This document shows, one piece after another, positions 20,485 to 30,276 of a stretch of 64,000 bases of DNA. Every line of letters starts with the position of its first letter. The first letter of the stretch is position 1. A program made the translations under genes and the position numbers. Below the pieces are notes generated by a model. It had not been told where the DNA came from and did no database searches. It saw nothing but the letters and a program-made list of their open reading frames with translations. Source of the DNA: Argyresthia goedartella (Eukaryota > Arthropoda > Insecta > Lepidoptera > Argyresthiidae); contig OX463829.1 of the NCBI GenBank assembly GCA_949825045.1, positions 23,096,715-23,160,714 of the forward strand, in the 5' to 3' direction.

Positions 20485-21145
20485 CTACTAACTACTTTTT
20501 ATTTTATTTTATAAAATTTAAGCCTTTTTATTAACAGCAATACTTCGTGTAATTATATTTTTTTAAATAACACCCTGCGTGACGTAACTTGTCCAGAGGT
20601 TTTGAATGGACTTGAGGCTGGTTGTTTCTGGATATAAAACTGAAAAACTATAATATCAATATTTGTTTTCGTTCCGACTGACATCTGAGTTATGGATTGA
20701 CAGGTAAATAATATAATAATACCTTGGACACCTTTTACACACATTGATCTAGCCCCAAACTAGGATTCCCTGTATCTTGGGTACTAGACAACGATATATA
20801 TACTTATATAGATAAATATAATACTTAGTAGATAAACAACCATGACTAGGGTACAAACATCCGTTCTCGTCAAACAAACATTTGCCCCCACCGGGACTCG
20901 AACCCGGGACCCTTGGTTTCGTGGGCAGCGTCACTGCCGACTCGGCCATTCGGGTCGTCAAACTAAAACTGTTGACACTTGACAGTTTTACAGGGCAGCC
21001 GACTTAACAATTAAAGGACATGTTTTTTACGGATGTTTCAATAATCCCGTAATCTGTTTTATGGGAATAACGGAATTTAGTTGAGAACACAATTATGTCA
21101 AAATGATATTCTCAGTTTGGTAGCCTTGATTAAATTCACATAGCC
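20485..21145 (+). repeat. Dispersed ~0.5-kb repeat, copy B (contains a SINE)
   Basis: The same block order as 15640-16115, but an S1 SINE (20711-20957) lies between actgacatctgag and aactgttgacacttgacag. Copy A is the empty site. Confidence 0.65.
20711..20957 (-). repeat. tRNA-derived SINE, family S1
   Basis: On the minus strand it begins CGACCCGAATGGCCGAGTCG (A-box region), then has GGGTTCGAGTCCC (B box), the body around ggttgtttatcta and ggttttgg-like text, and ends in TATTATTAT. It matches 59566-59798, 61852-62105 and the split copy at 21665/26974. Confidence 0.85.
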
Positions 21146-21484
21146 AAATTAATGTGCTTGTATCTTCTTTTTGCAAATGCTCCGCCGCCGCCCCGCCCCA
21201 GATTCTATGCACCCGGCCTATGGTCCCATGATGATTATGACTTTGTCACGCAAAACATAAAAAAGCTTTTAAGTCGTGAATGACAGATGACGTTTGCGAT
21301 TCCCTGGTCAAAACATCCCGACCAGTCCCAAAGGGTTTACAAAGTGCATCTGGATTGCATGTGGCTTTGATGAATTGCTCCTCTGTTTATTAAAATGACA
21401 TCAATCATCGTCTGACATAGTTTTATATTCAATGAACTTTCCATGTTTTTACCCGACTGGATAGAAAGGAGGGCAATAAACATA

Positions 21485-21650
21485 ACCATTTATGTACAGG
21501 CACTTACATTGCCTCTGGCCCCACACTAGCATACCATGTGTCGTGGGAACCAGACACTGCGACATGCACACACATGTTTTTTCATCCCTAGCCGGGGATC
21601 GAACCCGGGACCTCTCGCATGGTAATCAGAGCCACAACCGCAGGAGCGAA
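21485..21650 (-). repeat. tRNA-derived SINE, family S2
   Basis: In reverse it shows the head gcggttgtggctctgatta, the B box GGGTTCGATCCC and the body with tggttcccacgacac and ggggccagaggcaatg. Confidence 0.75.
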
Positions 21651-21664
21651 AGAAGGCGTTGTTT

Positions 21665-21774
21665 TTAATAATAATAATAATACCTTGGACATTATTTACA
21701 CACATTGATCTAGCCTCAAAACTACGATTCCCTGTATCTTGGGTACTAGACAACGATACACATACTTATATAAA
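21665..21774 (-). repeat. SINE S1, 3' half (split by the BEL element)
   Basis: The text taataccttggacattattt to catacttatataaa is the 3' half of an S1 SINE in reverse. The 5' half resumes at 26974. The last five bases ATAAA (21770-21774) are the target duplication. Confidence 0.85.
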
Positions 21775-22316
21775 TGTTCAGGCTTCTCGGCACCCAATGA
21801 CCTCGCAGGGGCCCATCAGCTACGAGGTAGCGTAGCGATCAGATGCCAAGAAGTGTGAACGTCGGCGATTCACCGAGCTAATACTTATGGAGTCGATCTA
21901 ACCTGGTCTGTGCTTCGGTCCCGTCAACCTCCTGTCTCTCTGCAAGGCCCGGGTGCACCCTAGGCTCTTCTTGGTAGACAGGTTCTTCAGCCAACCAGGT
22001 ATGACTGGCAGGCAAGCTTCGACGAGCACAGTGTTCCAACACAGGTTATGTTACGTGGGAAAAACCAATCGGCCACGTAAATGCGAACTTTATCTGGTTC
22101 GGGGAACCACAACACACTCAGCTATATAGAAAATCCTGAGGGGAACCCGAATACATTCCAGATGGCTTGCGATTTAATTTCAATCCCTAATCAATACGCG
22201 TTACATTGCGAGGGCTTTGGTCTGACAGTTGTCAAAAACTGCTAGGTTGGCAGCAACGTCAAATTCAAAATGGCCGTTCCGAAACCATCGATCGAATATC
22301 GATTCGGAATCGAACA
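21775..22316 (-). repeat. BEL-A 3' LTR
   Basis: Bounded by TGTTCGATTCC at the element 5' side and CCTGAACA at the 3' side. Almost identical to 26432-26973. Confidence 0.92.
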
Positions 22317-22347
22317 ATCACCCGCCCGGACAGGCACCCACCTGTCC
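22317..22347 (-). other. BEL-A polypurine tract and adjacent small inverted repeat
   Basis: The element strand reads GGACAGG, TGGGTG, CCTGTCC and then GGGCGGGTGAT directly before the LTR. The same layout with a different spacer occurs in BEL-B (50182-50212), next to its pol stop codon. Confidence 0.7.
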
Positions 22348-22348
22348 C

Positions 22349-23950
22349 TTAATCTACGGGCAGCCGAGACAACGTTGCTACCGCTCGTTTTAGAACCGAG
22401 CCTCCTACTAGAACCTCTGCAGACCGGGGGGTCCCGTCCTTGCCAGGGAACAAGTTAACAATGCGCCCCCTGCGCCAACGTAGTGGCGGTAGGTTAGCAT
22501 CCTTAACCAGAACGAGGTCACCAACACTAGGGGGGCTGGTTTTGTCAGTCCACTTAAGGCGCTGTTGTAAGATATGCAGATACTCGAGCGACCAACGCTT
22601 CCAGAAATTCTGAGTAAACTGCTGCAACATCTGATACCTTGACAACCGATACAATTTCACTCCCTCGAAGGGGTGCTCGGGCAACGCGTTAAGTGGCTGT
22701 CCTATCAAGAAATGGCCTGGGGTCAGAGCCTCCAGGTCATTTGGATCCGAGCTGAGCGGACACAACGGTCGCGAATTGAGAACGGCCTCGATCTTACAAA
22801 ACAATGTCGCGAGCTCCTCAAAAGTCAGCGCGGTCTGACCTACTATACGCCCCAAGTGCGTCTTAGCTGACTTAACTACGGCCTCAAAAATCCCACCCCA
22901 GTGGGGGCAACTCGGTGGGCTGAAGGTCCACTGTATACCCCGACGGGAGAGGGCCGTTCCAATATCCACTTTATTTACATTCAAAAAGTTGTCTATCTCT
23001 CGTAAGTATCGTTCAGCACCGACGTAGTTAGTGCCGTTATCAGAGCGGATCAAAGTTGGAAGTCCCCTTCGAGAAACAAACCTATCCAAACAAGCAATGA
23101 AAGCCTCTGTCGAGAGATCAGCAACGAGCTCGAGATGTACCGCCTTGGTGGATAAACACACAAACACACATGAGCTATACCGGTCCAGCAGAAACCCGGC
23201 GTCAGGGTCCTCAGCCTTCTGGGTAACATGCACGGCCGCTCTGGGGCCATGATCCGAAGATACTACTACATGGCTGTGGGGCCAGTCCGATTCTCTCCTG
23301 GCAAGCCAGGGTGGTCCCCACCACAAATGGTGTCTAACGAGTTCAGGAGCCCGACATCCCCTGGATGCACAATCAGACGGGTTCAATTCTCCTGGTACAT
23401 GTCTCCAGGTCAGTGGGACCTCAGACGACACAATCTGGGAGACACGGTGCGCAACAAAAACCTCTAAGTTATGGACCGAAGCCTTCAGCCAGCACAAAAC
23501 AATCTGGCTGGCCGTCCACGCGTACACCGTATCCTCCAAAACCACTGACCCACGCAACACTGTTAGAGTGTGATTCAAAAGTTTGGTCAAAAGAGCAGCC
23601 CCGGACAGTTCCAGTTTTGGAATCGTCATCCTTGTCCGAATAGGCGCTACCTTGCTTTTTGCCAAAACCAAACGCACGTCGACCTCCCCGGTGGAGGTGA
23701 CGGTTCGCAAATAAACCGCTGCCGCAAACCCTCGTTCAGAGGCATCACAAAACCCGTGAAGGGTCGCCCTGTAATCCCCAGCAGGGACCAATTTCCTCGG
23801 CAGCGATACATTATTTATATTGAGGCCCAACCATTTTGCTAAATCATTCGATACAATGCAGCCCTGAGCTCCAGAATCTAATAGGGCGCGAACGTATGTT
23901 GGGTTGCCCGCCAAATCCCAAACAAGCACAGAGGCGATCGGTAACACCAC
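22349..23950 (-). pseudogene. BEL-A reduced pol: protease start fused to RNase H and integrase remnants
   Basis: This 533-codon frame is open throughout and lies in the same phase as gag, after a TAG. It begins in protease (LLDSGAQGC, Asp at residue 25). After LGLNIN it jumps at about residue 47 to VSLPRKL, skipping the rest of protease and all of RT. RNase H has GFCDASE and KLELSGA, but YAWTASQ has Ala where the relative has Asp (YAWTDSK). A second jump near residue 260 (RYSS to CVFVCLSTKAVH) removes the integrase zinc region and first catalytic Asp. IRSDNG and the Glu in GGIFEAVVK remain, and it ends in LSRLPVD. As written it should be enzymatically dead. Both joins keep the frame. Confidence 0.85.
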
Positions 23951-23992
23951 CGTCTCCGGTTGGGGGGCAACAAATTGTTGAGCCGCAAATTC

Positions 23993-25816
23993 CTAGCGAG
24001 GGCCCCCGGGGCGCCACTGTGCCTGTAACCGATCAGGTAGGCAGCTATACGCCAGAGGGTCCCATTGTACAAATGGCCCACGCGCCGGTTCCATTGCCAC
24101 CCTACGACGCCCCCCGAAGGGGGGTGGGCGTGAATTCAACCGTGGCCGCTCCATGAGCGGGGGGGACATCACATGCGACCGACGAGGACGAGGCGACGAG
24201 CGGGGCGACAACTGAGGCGGCGTCCGAACCGCACCCGCATAGCTCGAAGGTGTCCCATGCCACCCGCCCGTTACGGCCTGCTCAACATACCCAATGTCCC
24301 GCTGAGTCGGATGCTGAGTCGCAACCGAAAACTCAGGGCCCCCCATGTGATGACCCTGAGTGCGGCCCTGCACCCCTGGGTGGCTGCGTGCTTGTGGCCC
24401 CATTGCCCGCTGAGTCGGATGCTGAGTCGCAACCGAAAACTCAGGGCCCCCCATGTGATGACCCTGAGTGCGGCCCTGCACCCTAGTACCGCCCTGTGCA
24501 CGTGGGGACATTGGCCCCTGAGTTGCGCTCCGAGTCGCAAACGAATTCTCAGGGCCCCATGCCGTGTCACCCTGGATACGGCCCTGTGGTGGCTGTTGGC
24601 CGGACCGGTTCATGCACAACAGATTGTTGTGGGCCCCACCACAATATCCGCACATTTTTGTGCGCGTGCAGTACCTAGCCATGTGTGGCCCGAGGCACAG
24701 GAAACACCAGCTCCGCTGCTTGGCCATCCGGCGCCGTCCCTGAACCCTAAGTTCCCCGAACTTATTGCAATTGGCCACAGCATGGCCAATCTGCCTACAA
24801 CATGGGCAGGTCTCACTATGTGGGGTCAATGCACTCACAGTCCCATATGACTGCCAGTTGGTGCGGTCCTTCCTCGTCGGAGAGCCCCTACTCACAGCGC
24901 TCCCGGCAGCTCTCTGTGGCTCCGAAGGATGGGTGACCGTCAACCCCAAATTCTCTGCCCGTCGAGCCTCCTCTTCCAAGAATCCGACCAAGTCGGAGAA
25001 GGCGGGCAGGTCCTCGGCCGACCTCCCGTGAGACAGTTCGAAACGAGTCTGCACGTCAGCGGGTAGGCGGGAAAGTACAATGTACAGCAGTAGGTACGAC
25101 CATTCACCAACCGGAAGTCCAAGATTCTCTAGAGCCTTGGTGACGGACAACAACGGGTTCAAAACCTCCGTCTGTATGGCCCCGACCTTGTTCACAACCG
25201 GGATACTAAACAAACGGTTCAGTTGGGCATCGGCCAACCTCCGTTTGTTATGGTAACGTCTGACCAACAATTGTCTGGCCGTTTCATAGTTACCCTCCGT
25301 AACTGTCAAATGAGCGACCAGCTCCCTAGGCTCACCCCTCAATGCTGCCACCAGCTGAGCCATCTTGACAGACTTGGTAATGTCCGATCGCATGTGCACC
25401 AAACTGTCGAACAGATTGATGAAGCTCATCCATTCACCGGACACTCCGTCAAAAGTAGGCATAGTTATGGCCGGTAACCTGGACCCTGAACCCTGAAGCG
25501 GCAGAGGTGCTTCGATGTCACCACCATGGCTGGACTCGCGCTGTCTACGTATGTCCGCAGCCTTCTGCGTGATAGCAGCTGCCATCTCCATACATTGGTC
25601 GACATCCCCTAGCAACCGTGACAGCCTGTCAGGTGCGCAACCATCAACTGATTCCGCCTGCGCGGACAATTCGAGCACCCTGTTGTAACGTTCCTTAACG
25701 TCCATAGACCGCTCCAATACCACATCATGCCTATCTAAACGGTCTATCAGACCGTGTGCGGAGGAAAACCATCTGAGTTCCTTAGAAACACCCTTCTGGA
25801 TTTCAGATAACGACAT
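23993..25816 (-). CDS. BEL-A gag polyprotein, intact, ending in a TAG that pol reads past in the same frame
   Basis: It has 607 residues from the ATG (MSLSEIQKGVSKELRW). A DUF1759-like capsid region spans about residues 112-260 (ITMPTFDG, INLFDSLVH, ALRGEPRELVAHL, RRLADAQLNRLFSIP). Three Cys/His modules follow: CPCCRQIGHAVANC, CFLCLGPHMARYC and CGYCGGAHNNLLC. After them comes a low-complexity tail with tandem repeats of QGRTQGHHMGGPEFSVATQ. The frame ends CGC TAG, and the next codons run in phase into protease. The product would package element RNA. No stop or frameshift was seen, in contrast to the broken gag of BEL-B. Confidence 0.88.
   Translation of the reverse strand: MSLSEIQKGVSKELRWFSSAHGLIDRLDRHDVVLERSMDVKERYNRVLELSAQAESVDGCAPDRLSRLLGDVDQCMEMAAAITQKAADIRRQRESSHGGDIEAPLPLQGSGSRLPAITMPTFDGVSGEWMSFINLFDSLVHMRSDITKSVKMAQLVAALRGEPRELVAHLTVTEGNYETARQLLVRRYHNKRRLADAQLNRLFSIPVVNKVGAIQTEVLNPLLSVTKALENLGLPVGEWSYLLLYIVLSRLPADVQTRFELSHGRSAEDLPAFSDLVGFLEEEARRAENLGLTVTHPSEPQRAAGSAVSRGSPTRKDRTNWQSYGTVSALTPHSETCPCCRQIGHAVANCNKFGELRVQGRRRMAKQRSWCFLCLGPHMARYCTRTKMCGYCGGAHNNLLCMNRSGQQPPQGRIQGDTAWGPENSFATRSATQGPMSPRAQGGTRVQGRTQGHHMGGPEFSVATQHPTQRAMGPQARSHPGVQGRTQGHHMGGPEFSVATQHPTQRDIGYVEQAVTGGWHGTPSSYAGAVRTPPQLSPRSSPRPRRSHVMSPPLMERPRLNSRPPPFGGRRRVAMEPARGPFVQWDPLAYSCLPDRLQAQWRPGGPR
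24299..24606 (-). repeat. 108-bp in-frame tandem repeat in BEL-A gag
   Basis: The plus text cgctgagtcggatgctgagt recurs 108 bp apart (24299 and 24407), with a third degenerate unit to about 24606. 108 is a multiple of three, so the repeats keep the frame and duplicate a 36-residue block. Confidence 0.85.
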
Positions 25817-26410
25817 GATCGGAACGATACTTACTCACAATTTGCAGTAACTCAATTTTATTGGACCCTCCAGTCTATAACCCAAACGAGGGAACCCTAA
25901 ACCACAACTTAAACAATGCTGTTTTCCTTAAACAATAGGAACCGAGTTTTATATCTATATAAATTCTGTGAATACAATTTAGTTTCCCTTTATCATTATA
26001 ACACACACAGATAGTCAATATTAGTTCAAGTTATAAATTGCTATAAACTGAAAACAATGTAATAGCCTGCTATCAATAGATGTAACTACCTATGTTAACC
26101 AAACATTCATTAGCATTACTAGACCACTAATAGATTGACTAACTGGTACTTCAATGCAAATTTCAATTCACCTACAATGTACCTAAGTTGAGTACCTACT
26201 ATTCTGAGTCACATCTCAGTACAACTGGTCATTTAGGGAAAACTGTAATATCTGTCTGTCTACTACCAGCAATAGACTTATAGCTTACAATACTACCAAT
26301 CTATGTGGATACAGGAACAACACCAAGTTAGCTAATAACCGCCTATACCTACAGATTTATAGTCCCAAATCGTGGGTTCCTGGAGCCCTTGACGGCTGCA
26401 AATCTCAGGA
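25817..26410 (-). other. BEL-A 5' leader
   Basis: About 590 bp, AT-rich, between the primer site and the gag ATG. No coding frame is seen. It presumably holds the packaging signal, which I cannot identify. Confidence 0.6.
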
Positions 26411-26428
26411 AACCACGCTCTGCTACCA
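26411..26428 (-). other. BEL-A primer binding site, initiator tRNA-Met type
   Basis: The element strand reads TGGTAGCAGAGCGTGGTT, three bases after the 5' LTR. It is complementary to a tRNA 3' end ...CTCTGCTACCA, as in animal initiator tRNA-Met. BEL-B has the same site with one change. Confidence 0.7.
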
Positions 26429-26431
26429 AAA

Positions 26432-26973
26432 TGTTCAGGCTTCTCGGCACCCAATGACCTCGCAGGGGCCCATCAGCTACGAGGTAGCGTAGCGATCAGA
26501 TGCCAAGAAGTGTGAACGTCGGCGATTCACCGAGCTAATACTTATGGAGTCGATCTAACCTGGTCTGTGCTTCGGTCCCGTCAACCTCCTGTCTCTCTGC
26601 AAGGCCCGGGTGCACCCTAGGCTCTTCTTGGTAGACAGGTTCTTCAGCCAACCAGGTATGACTGGCAGGCCAGCTTCGACGAGCACAGTGTTCCGACACA
26701 GGTTATGTTACGTGGGAAAAACCAATCGGCCACGTAAATGCGAACTTTATCTGGTTCGGGGAACCACAACACACTCAGCTATATAGACAATCCTGAGGGG
26801 AACCCGAATACATTCCAGATGGCTTGCGATTTAATTTCAATCCCTAATCAATACGCGGTACATTGCGAGGGCTTTGGTCTGACAGTTGTCAAAAACTGCT
26901 AGGTTGGCAGCAACGTCAAATTCAAAATGGCCGTTCCGAAACCATCGATCGAATATCGATTCGGAATCGAACA
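26432..26973 (-). repeat. BEL-A 5' LTR
   Basis: The partner of 21775-22316, the same length. The target duplication ATAAA follows. Confidence 0.92.
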
Positions 26974-27120
26974 ATAAATATTATACTTAGATAGATAAAC
27001 AACAATGACTAGGGTAAAAACATTCGTGCTCATGAAACAAATATATGCCCCCACCGGGACTCGATCCCGGGACCCTTGGCTACGTAGACAGTGTCACTGC
27101 CGACTCGGCCATTCGGGTCG
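26974..27120 (-). repeat. SINE S1, 5' half (split by BEL-A)
   Basis: It continues from 21774: ataaatattatacttagata, the B box in reverse (gggactcgatccc) and the head ending ggccattcgggtcg. Confidence 0.85.
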
Positions 27121-27273
27121 TTATTAATGTCTTTAGATCGTGTTTATATACGTATGTATATGTCTATGTATGTATGAACATTTCGTTAGCGCTATAGCCC
27201 AAACGGTTTGACAGATTGTATGAGGTGTCATCGCATTTGTCTTAGTTATTCCTTTAACTACCAGGCTTTATAA

Positions 27274-27400
27274 TTTTATCTACACACGTATCAAAAACCG
27301 CACATTACGACCAGCATAATGATATACTACTTGGTAAAAACTCATTTCTTATCTGAATAATGTTTCAATATTTCGACATATTACATATAATTGGGGTAGT
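27274..27400 (+). repeat. Solo end of the foldback element family at 46456-47169
   Basis: It shares ttatctacacacgtatca, aaaaccgcac, tacttggtaaaaactcattt and cttatctgaa with both arms of the 46-47 kb element. No partner arm is seen nearby. Confidence 0.75.
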
Positions 27401-27768
27401 AGTGAAATAATAAATACCAGATTTAATTTATTAGGCTCTGGATGTATTGAAATTTCTCCAATAAATACCTAATTTTAATGGTCGCTAATTGTAGTGATTA
27501 CTTATTTATTTTCAGTACGACTAGTACTAAGTAAATTCTACTTTTATATTCATAGTTGTTCAAAAAGTCCAAGTTGTAAGGGTTTGTATAATTTCACAAA
27601 GAAATTTCGCAATCATACCAGTTCTAGGTAATGCTGGTATGCAACAGATTCAGATTCAATTTTTTTATTGAATATAAATAAATAAAATATCTTATTCAAC
27701 GTCAAAATTATGCTTACTTTTTACTTATGACTACAAGTCAATTTTTTATATATAAAAAAGACTACACC
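27401..27768. other. AT-rich DNA, nothing recognised
   Basis: No gene, inverted repeat or SINE head was seen. Confidence 0.4.
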
Positions 27769-28143
27769 GTTTCGGAAGGTGGGCCTCGGGGTTAACAAGA
27801 AACGGCAAGAAATTCCCCCATACCACTTCTTCTATGGCCTTATCTTCTTTTTTTTAAAGTGTCTTCACAGCAGGTACTGGTTTAGGTCTAAGGAAATTCG
27901 CCGGCGAGTGATAGACTTGATCCATCGCCCCTCGTCCAATTTCTGTGCGCTGAGATGGTATGGACCATGCAGTTTTGTCATCTAAGTATTCCTTAATACT
28001 ATAATTTAACATTTTTATTTTATTGTAATTTTAACATTTTTATTTTGTAATTATTTATTTGAATTTTATTGTTGACATACTGTGTAATTTATTCTACGGG
28101 CTTTTATGCCTGCAATAAATGATTATTATTATTATTATTATTA
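27769..28143 (+). repeat. Probable retroposon 3' region ending in an ATT repeat
   Basis: A GC-richer part (27779-27985) is followed by an AT-rich part ending gcctgcaataaatg and (ATT)n. This is typical of a LINE 3' end. The short frame over the first part is not recognisable. Confidence 0.4.
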
Positions 28144-28328
28144 TAATAGGACTTTCTTATCAACTCATTTTTAACATAGTTTTTGAAAATCTTTTCAGGA
28201 AGTATCAATGATTCCTGTGGTATTTTATTGTAGAAGCAAATACAGTGCCCAATGAATGATGTGCCTACTTTACTTAGTCTAAATAATGGTAGTGTTAACC
28301 TATTTCTATTTCTAGTGTTATTTGTATG
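28132..28328 (-). pseudogene. LINE ORF2 C-terminal fragment (L2/Crack-like)
   Basis: The minus strand holds about 60 uninterrupted codons: NTRNRNRLTLPLFRLSKVGT, SFIGHCICFYNKIP, LPEKIFKNYVKNELIRKSYY. A tail of the form TRxK..LPxxRLxK.....YNKIP...K is, as I recall, the end of many insect CR1/L2/Crack-type proteins. It abuts the ATT tail of the neighbouring plus-strand element. Confidence 0.6.
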
Positions 28329-28808
28329 CTATCACCTACAGTTTTAAATATAATAGTTACGTTTTTTTACATACATGATATTCTCTTATATATATATTGA
28401 CAGGTAACCGTAAGTATATTGATATATCGCCCTTGGCCAACCATAACCAATGTCCCTCCTTCTTCTAAACCTTAGAAGTTCCCTAATATTTCCCCAAAGC
28501 CCTTCGTACATCTATCTCTTCGGCACTTGGGCACAAGGTGGTAATAAGCGAGTAACATCTGTGGCTCCCCTTGTCTAGTCCGCGCCCATCAAGGGAGATT
28601 GCTCAGTAGAATAACAATTTATTGGTACTATGGAAAGGTAATCGATATTGTGGAACATGCACGCGAATCTCTTACGTGATATTGATGCGCTAAGGAAATA
28701 TTCATGTTGGATTTCAGTATGTGCCATAGTGTTCAAAGTATTTAAAATTAATTTTTGGCAAGGGAAACGGTCTTAATTAGTTTTATTTTAACTGCATCAT
28801 CTTACCAT

Positions 28809-29312
28809 CTAGCTCCCTAAGCTAACAAACTGTAGAAAAGTAACCCTGTTTTTGAAAGAGAGACGAGTGGGAATGTCTCTTATATTGCAAGGAAGTGCGT
28901 TCCACAGTCGGACCGCCTGCAACCTGAAGGCGTACTCATATACCCAACTGACATCGGCGTAGTCGATTAGCGGCAGGAGAAGCGACTATACAAGAGTGAT
29001 TTTGATCTGCCGCGGCAGGAAGTACTGCAGTCGCCTTAGGGAGTGGAAGGACGCAAATACCCGTCTGCTGAGCTCGCTGACATATGGAGACAAGACACCT
29101 GGCTGTCAAAAATAACCCCGAGGTTTTTCACTTCATCAGTAAACTCTATTGTGATGTCATTGTACGATACAGGAACAATGGGCTTTTATAATAAGGAAAG
29201 AGTGTGCCTGGTTCCTAAAATCATGGCTTGTGATTTGGTCGGGTTCACCAACAGCCCGTATGATGAGGCCCAGTCTTTCACAGTCTCGAGGTCAGCGTTC
29301 AGTTACACATTT
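28809..29312 (-). pseudogene. Decayed LINE fragment related to the intact LINE at 9571
   Basis: On the minus strand LNADLETVKDWASSYGLLVN and PTKSQAMI...GTRHTL align with NADLECIRDWALSHGLLVN and GSRHSLQVL of the intact LINE. EFTDEVKNLGVIF corresponds to SSKAKNLGVIF. After a gap YEYAFRLQAVRLWNALP corresponds to YEHGFRLRAIKLWNKLP, and the frame ends LQFVSLGS. The part between is deleted and frameshifts are present. Confidence 0.75.
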
Positions 29313-30151
29313 TACATCAAAACCTTAGCCAACAACCGTTGCCTAACTTACTAACATACTGAAGCATACTAAGATGCTATCAGTTCAAAGTTCAAACCCA
29401 GCTGCGCTAGGTGCAATCCGGTTCGGAGCAGTTTGAAAATATTTCATAGAGTTTCTAACATGTTATGAAAGTTTCAGGAACAATAAAGTAGCTTCGTGCT
29501 GCCATGTCCAACTTTGCTTCATATTGTGTATACAATGTAGCGATATTCTAAAATAGAACTTTATAATCTCCACTTATTTCTAAACGGAGTGTTAAATCGA
29601 AAGCTACGCAACCTCTGTGATATTGACTTTGCCTATGACTAACGACAGATTATAACATTACCTTATAGGAAGGTGTATATTTAAACAATCTGTGGTAAGT
29701 AGTGGATAAGAGGGGGACAGAGGGCTCTGCCCAGCAGTGGGATAGGCTCGTAATAATTATAATGGTAAATTGTTGATTTTTCTCACTACTTTCCTAGACA
29801 GAACTTGGCTCAAATAAACAAATTTTTAATTTTTAATTTTGAACATTCTTAGTTGGATTTATCATACAAACAACATTCTCTAATGTTTTCGAGTCTAATC
29901 AAAATTGGTACTTCCGGCTTCAGCATTTCGATGCAAATACTGTTCATTAAAGTTACGTAAGCTCGTTTAAAGTTAAGCGTTAATTCACTAATAAATTACA
30001 GTTTACAACTGTCCAACAATGCACTCATTGTGAGGTGGAATAAATTATGAGTTTATGAGGCATAGAGGTCCGATTCAATTTATTGAAAACAAATTCCCAT
30101 CAACAAAATTTAATAGCAGTAAAAAGTCATACATAATTATATAAAATAAAA
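29313..30151. other. Mostly unassigned, with a short RTE-type 3' end
   Basis: At about 29715-29760 the text gggctctgcccagcagtggg followed by ataggctcgtaat is the style of RTE LINE 3' ends in moths. The remainder is AT-rich without a gene. Confidence 0.4.
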
Positions 30152-30276
30152 CGAACTTAACTGGGGGGTGATTCTCGCGCTATATCACGAGAGATTTCCA
30201 CACAAAATCACTCGATATGTGGCGTCGACATCCGTAAATCTAATGCGCTAAAATCACCCCCTGTAAGTGAAGTTCG
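30152..30276. mobile_element. Short MITE-like inverted repeat element
   Basis: The ends cgaacttaactggggggtga and tcaccccctgtaagtgaagt are imperfect inverted repeats around ~75 bp. Similar text (cagttaagttcgttt) recurs at about 31236-31250. Confidence 0.5.

Larger units (their letters stand above)
21775..26973 (-). mobile_element. BEL/Pao LTR retrotransposon, short form with deleted pol (BEL-A)
   Basis: The LTRs are 542 bp each and differ at about four bases by eye. The TSD is ATAAA (21770-21774 and 26974-26978). On the element strand the order is 5' LTR, iMet-type primer site, leader, gag, TAG, reduced pol, inverted repeat, polypurine tract and 3' LTR. It is about 2.3 kb shorter than its relative at 49630-57125, because pol has lost two internal pieces in frame. 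It inserted into an S1 SINE. It cannot supply RT, so any mobility would need a helper element. Confidence 0.92.

Noticed and set aside
22270..25500. Many plus-strand open frames across BEL-A
   Set aside because: They are the complement of gag and pol, which have clear family motifs on the minus strand.
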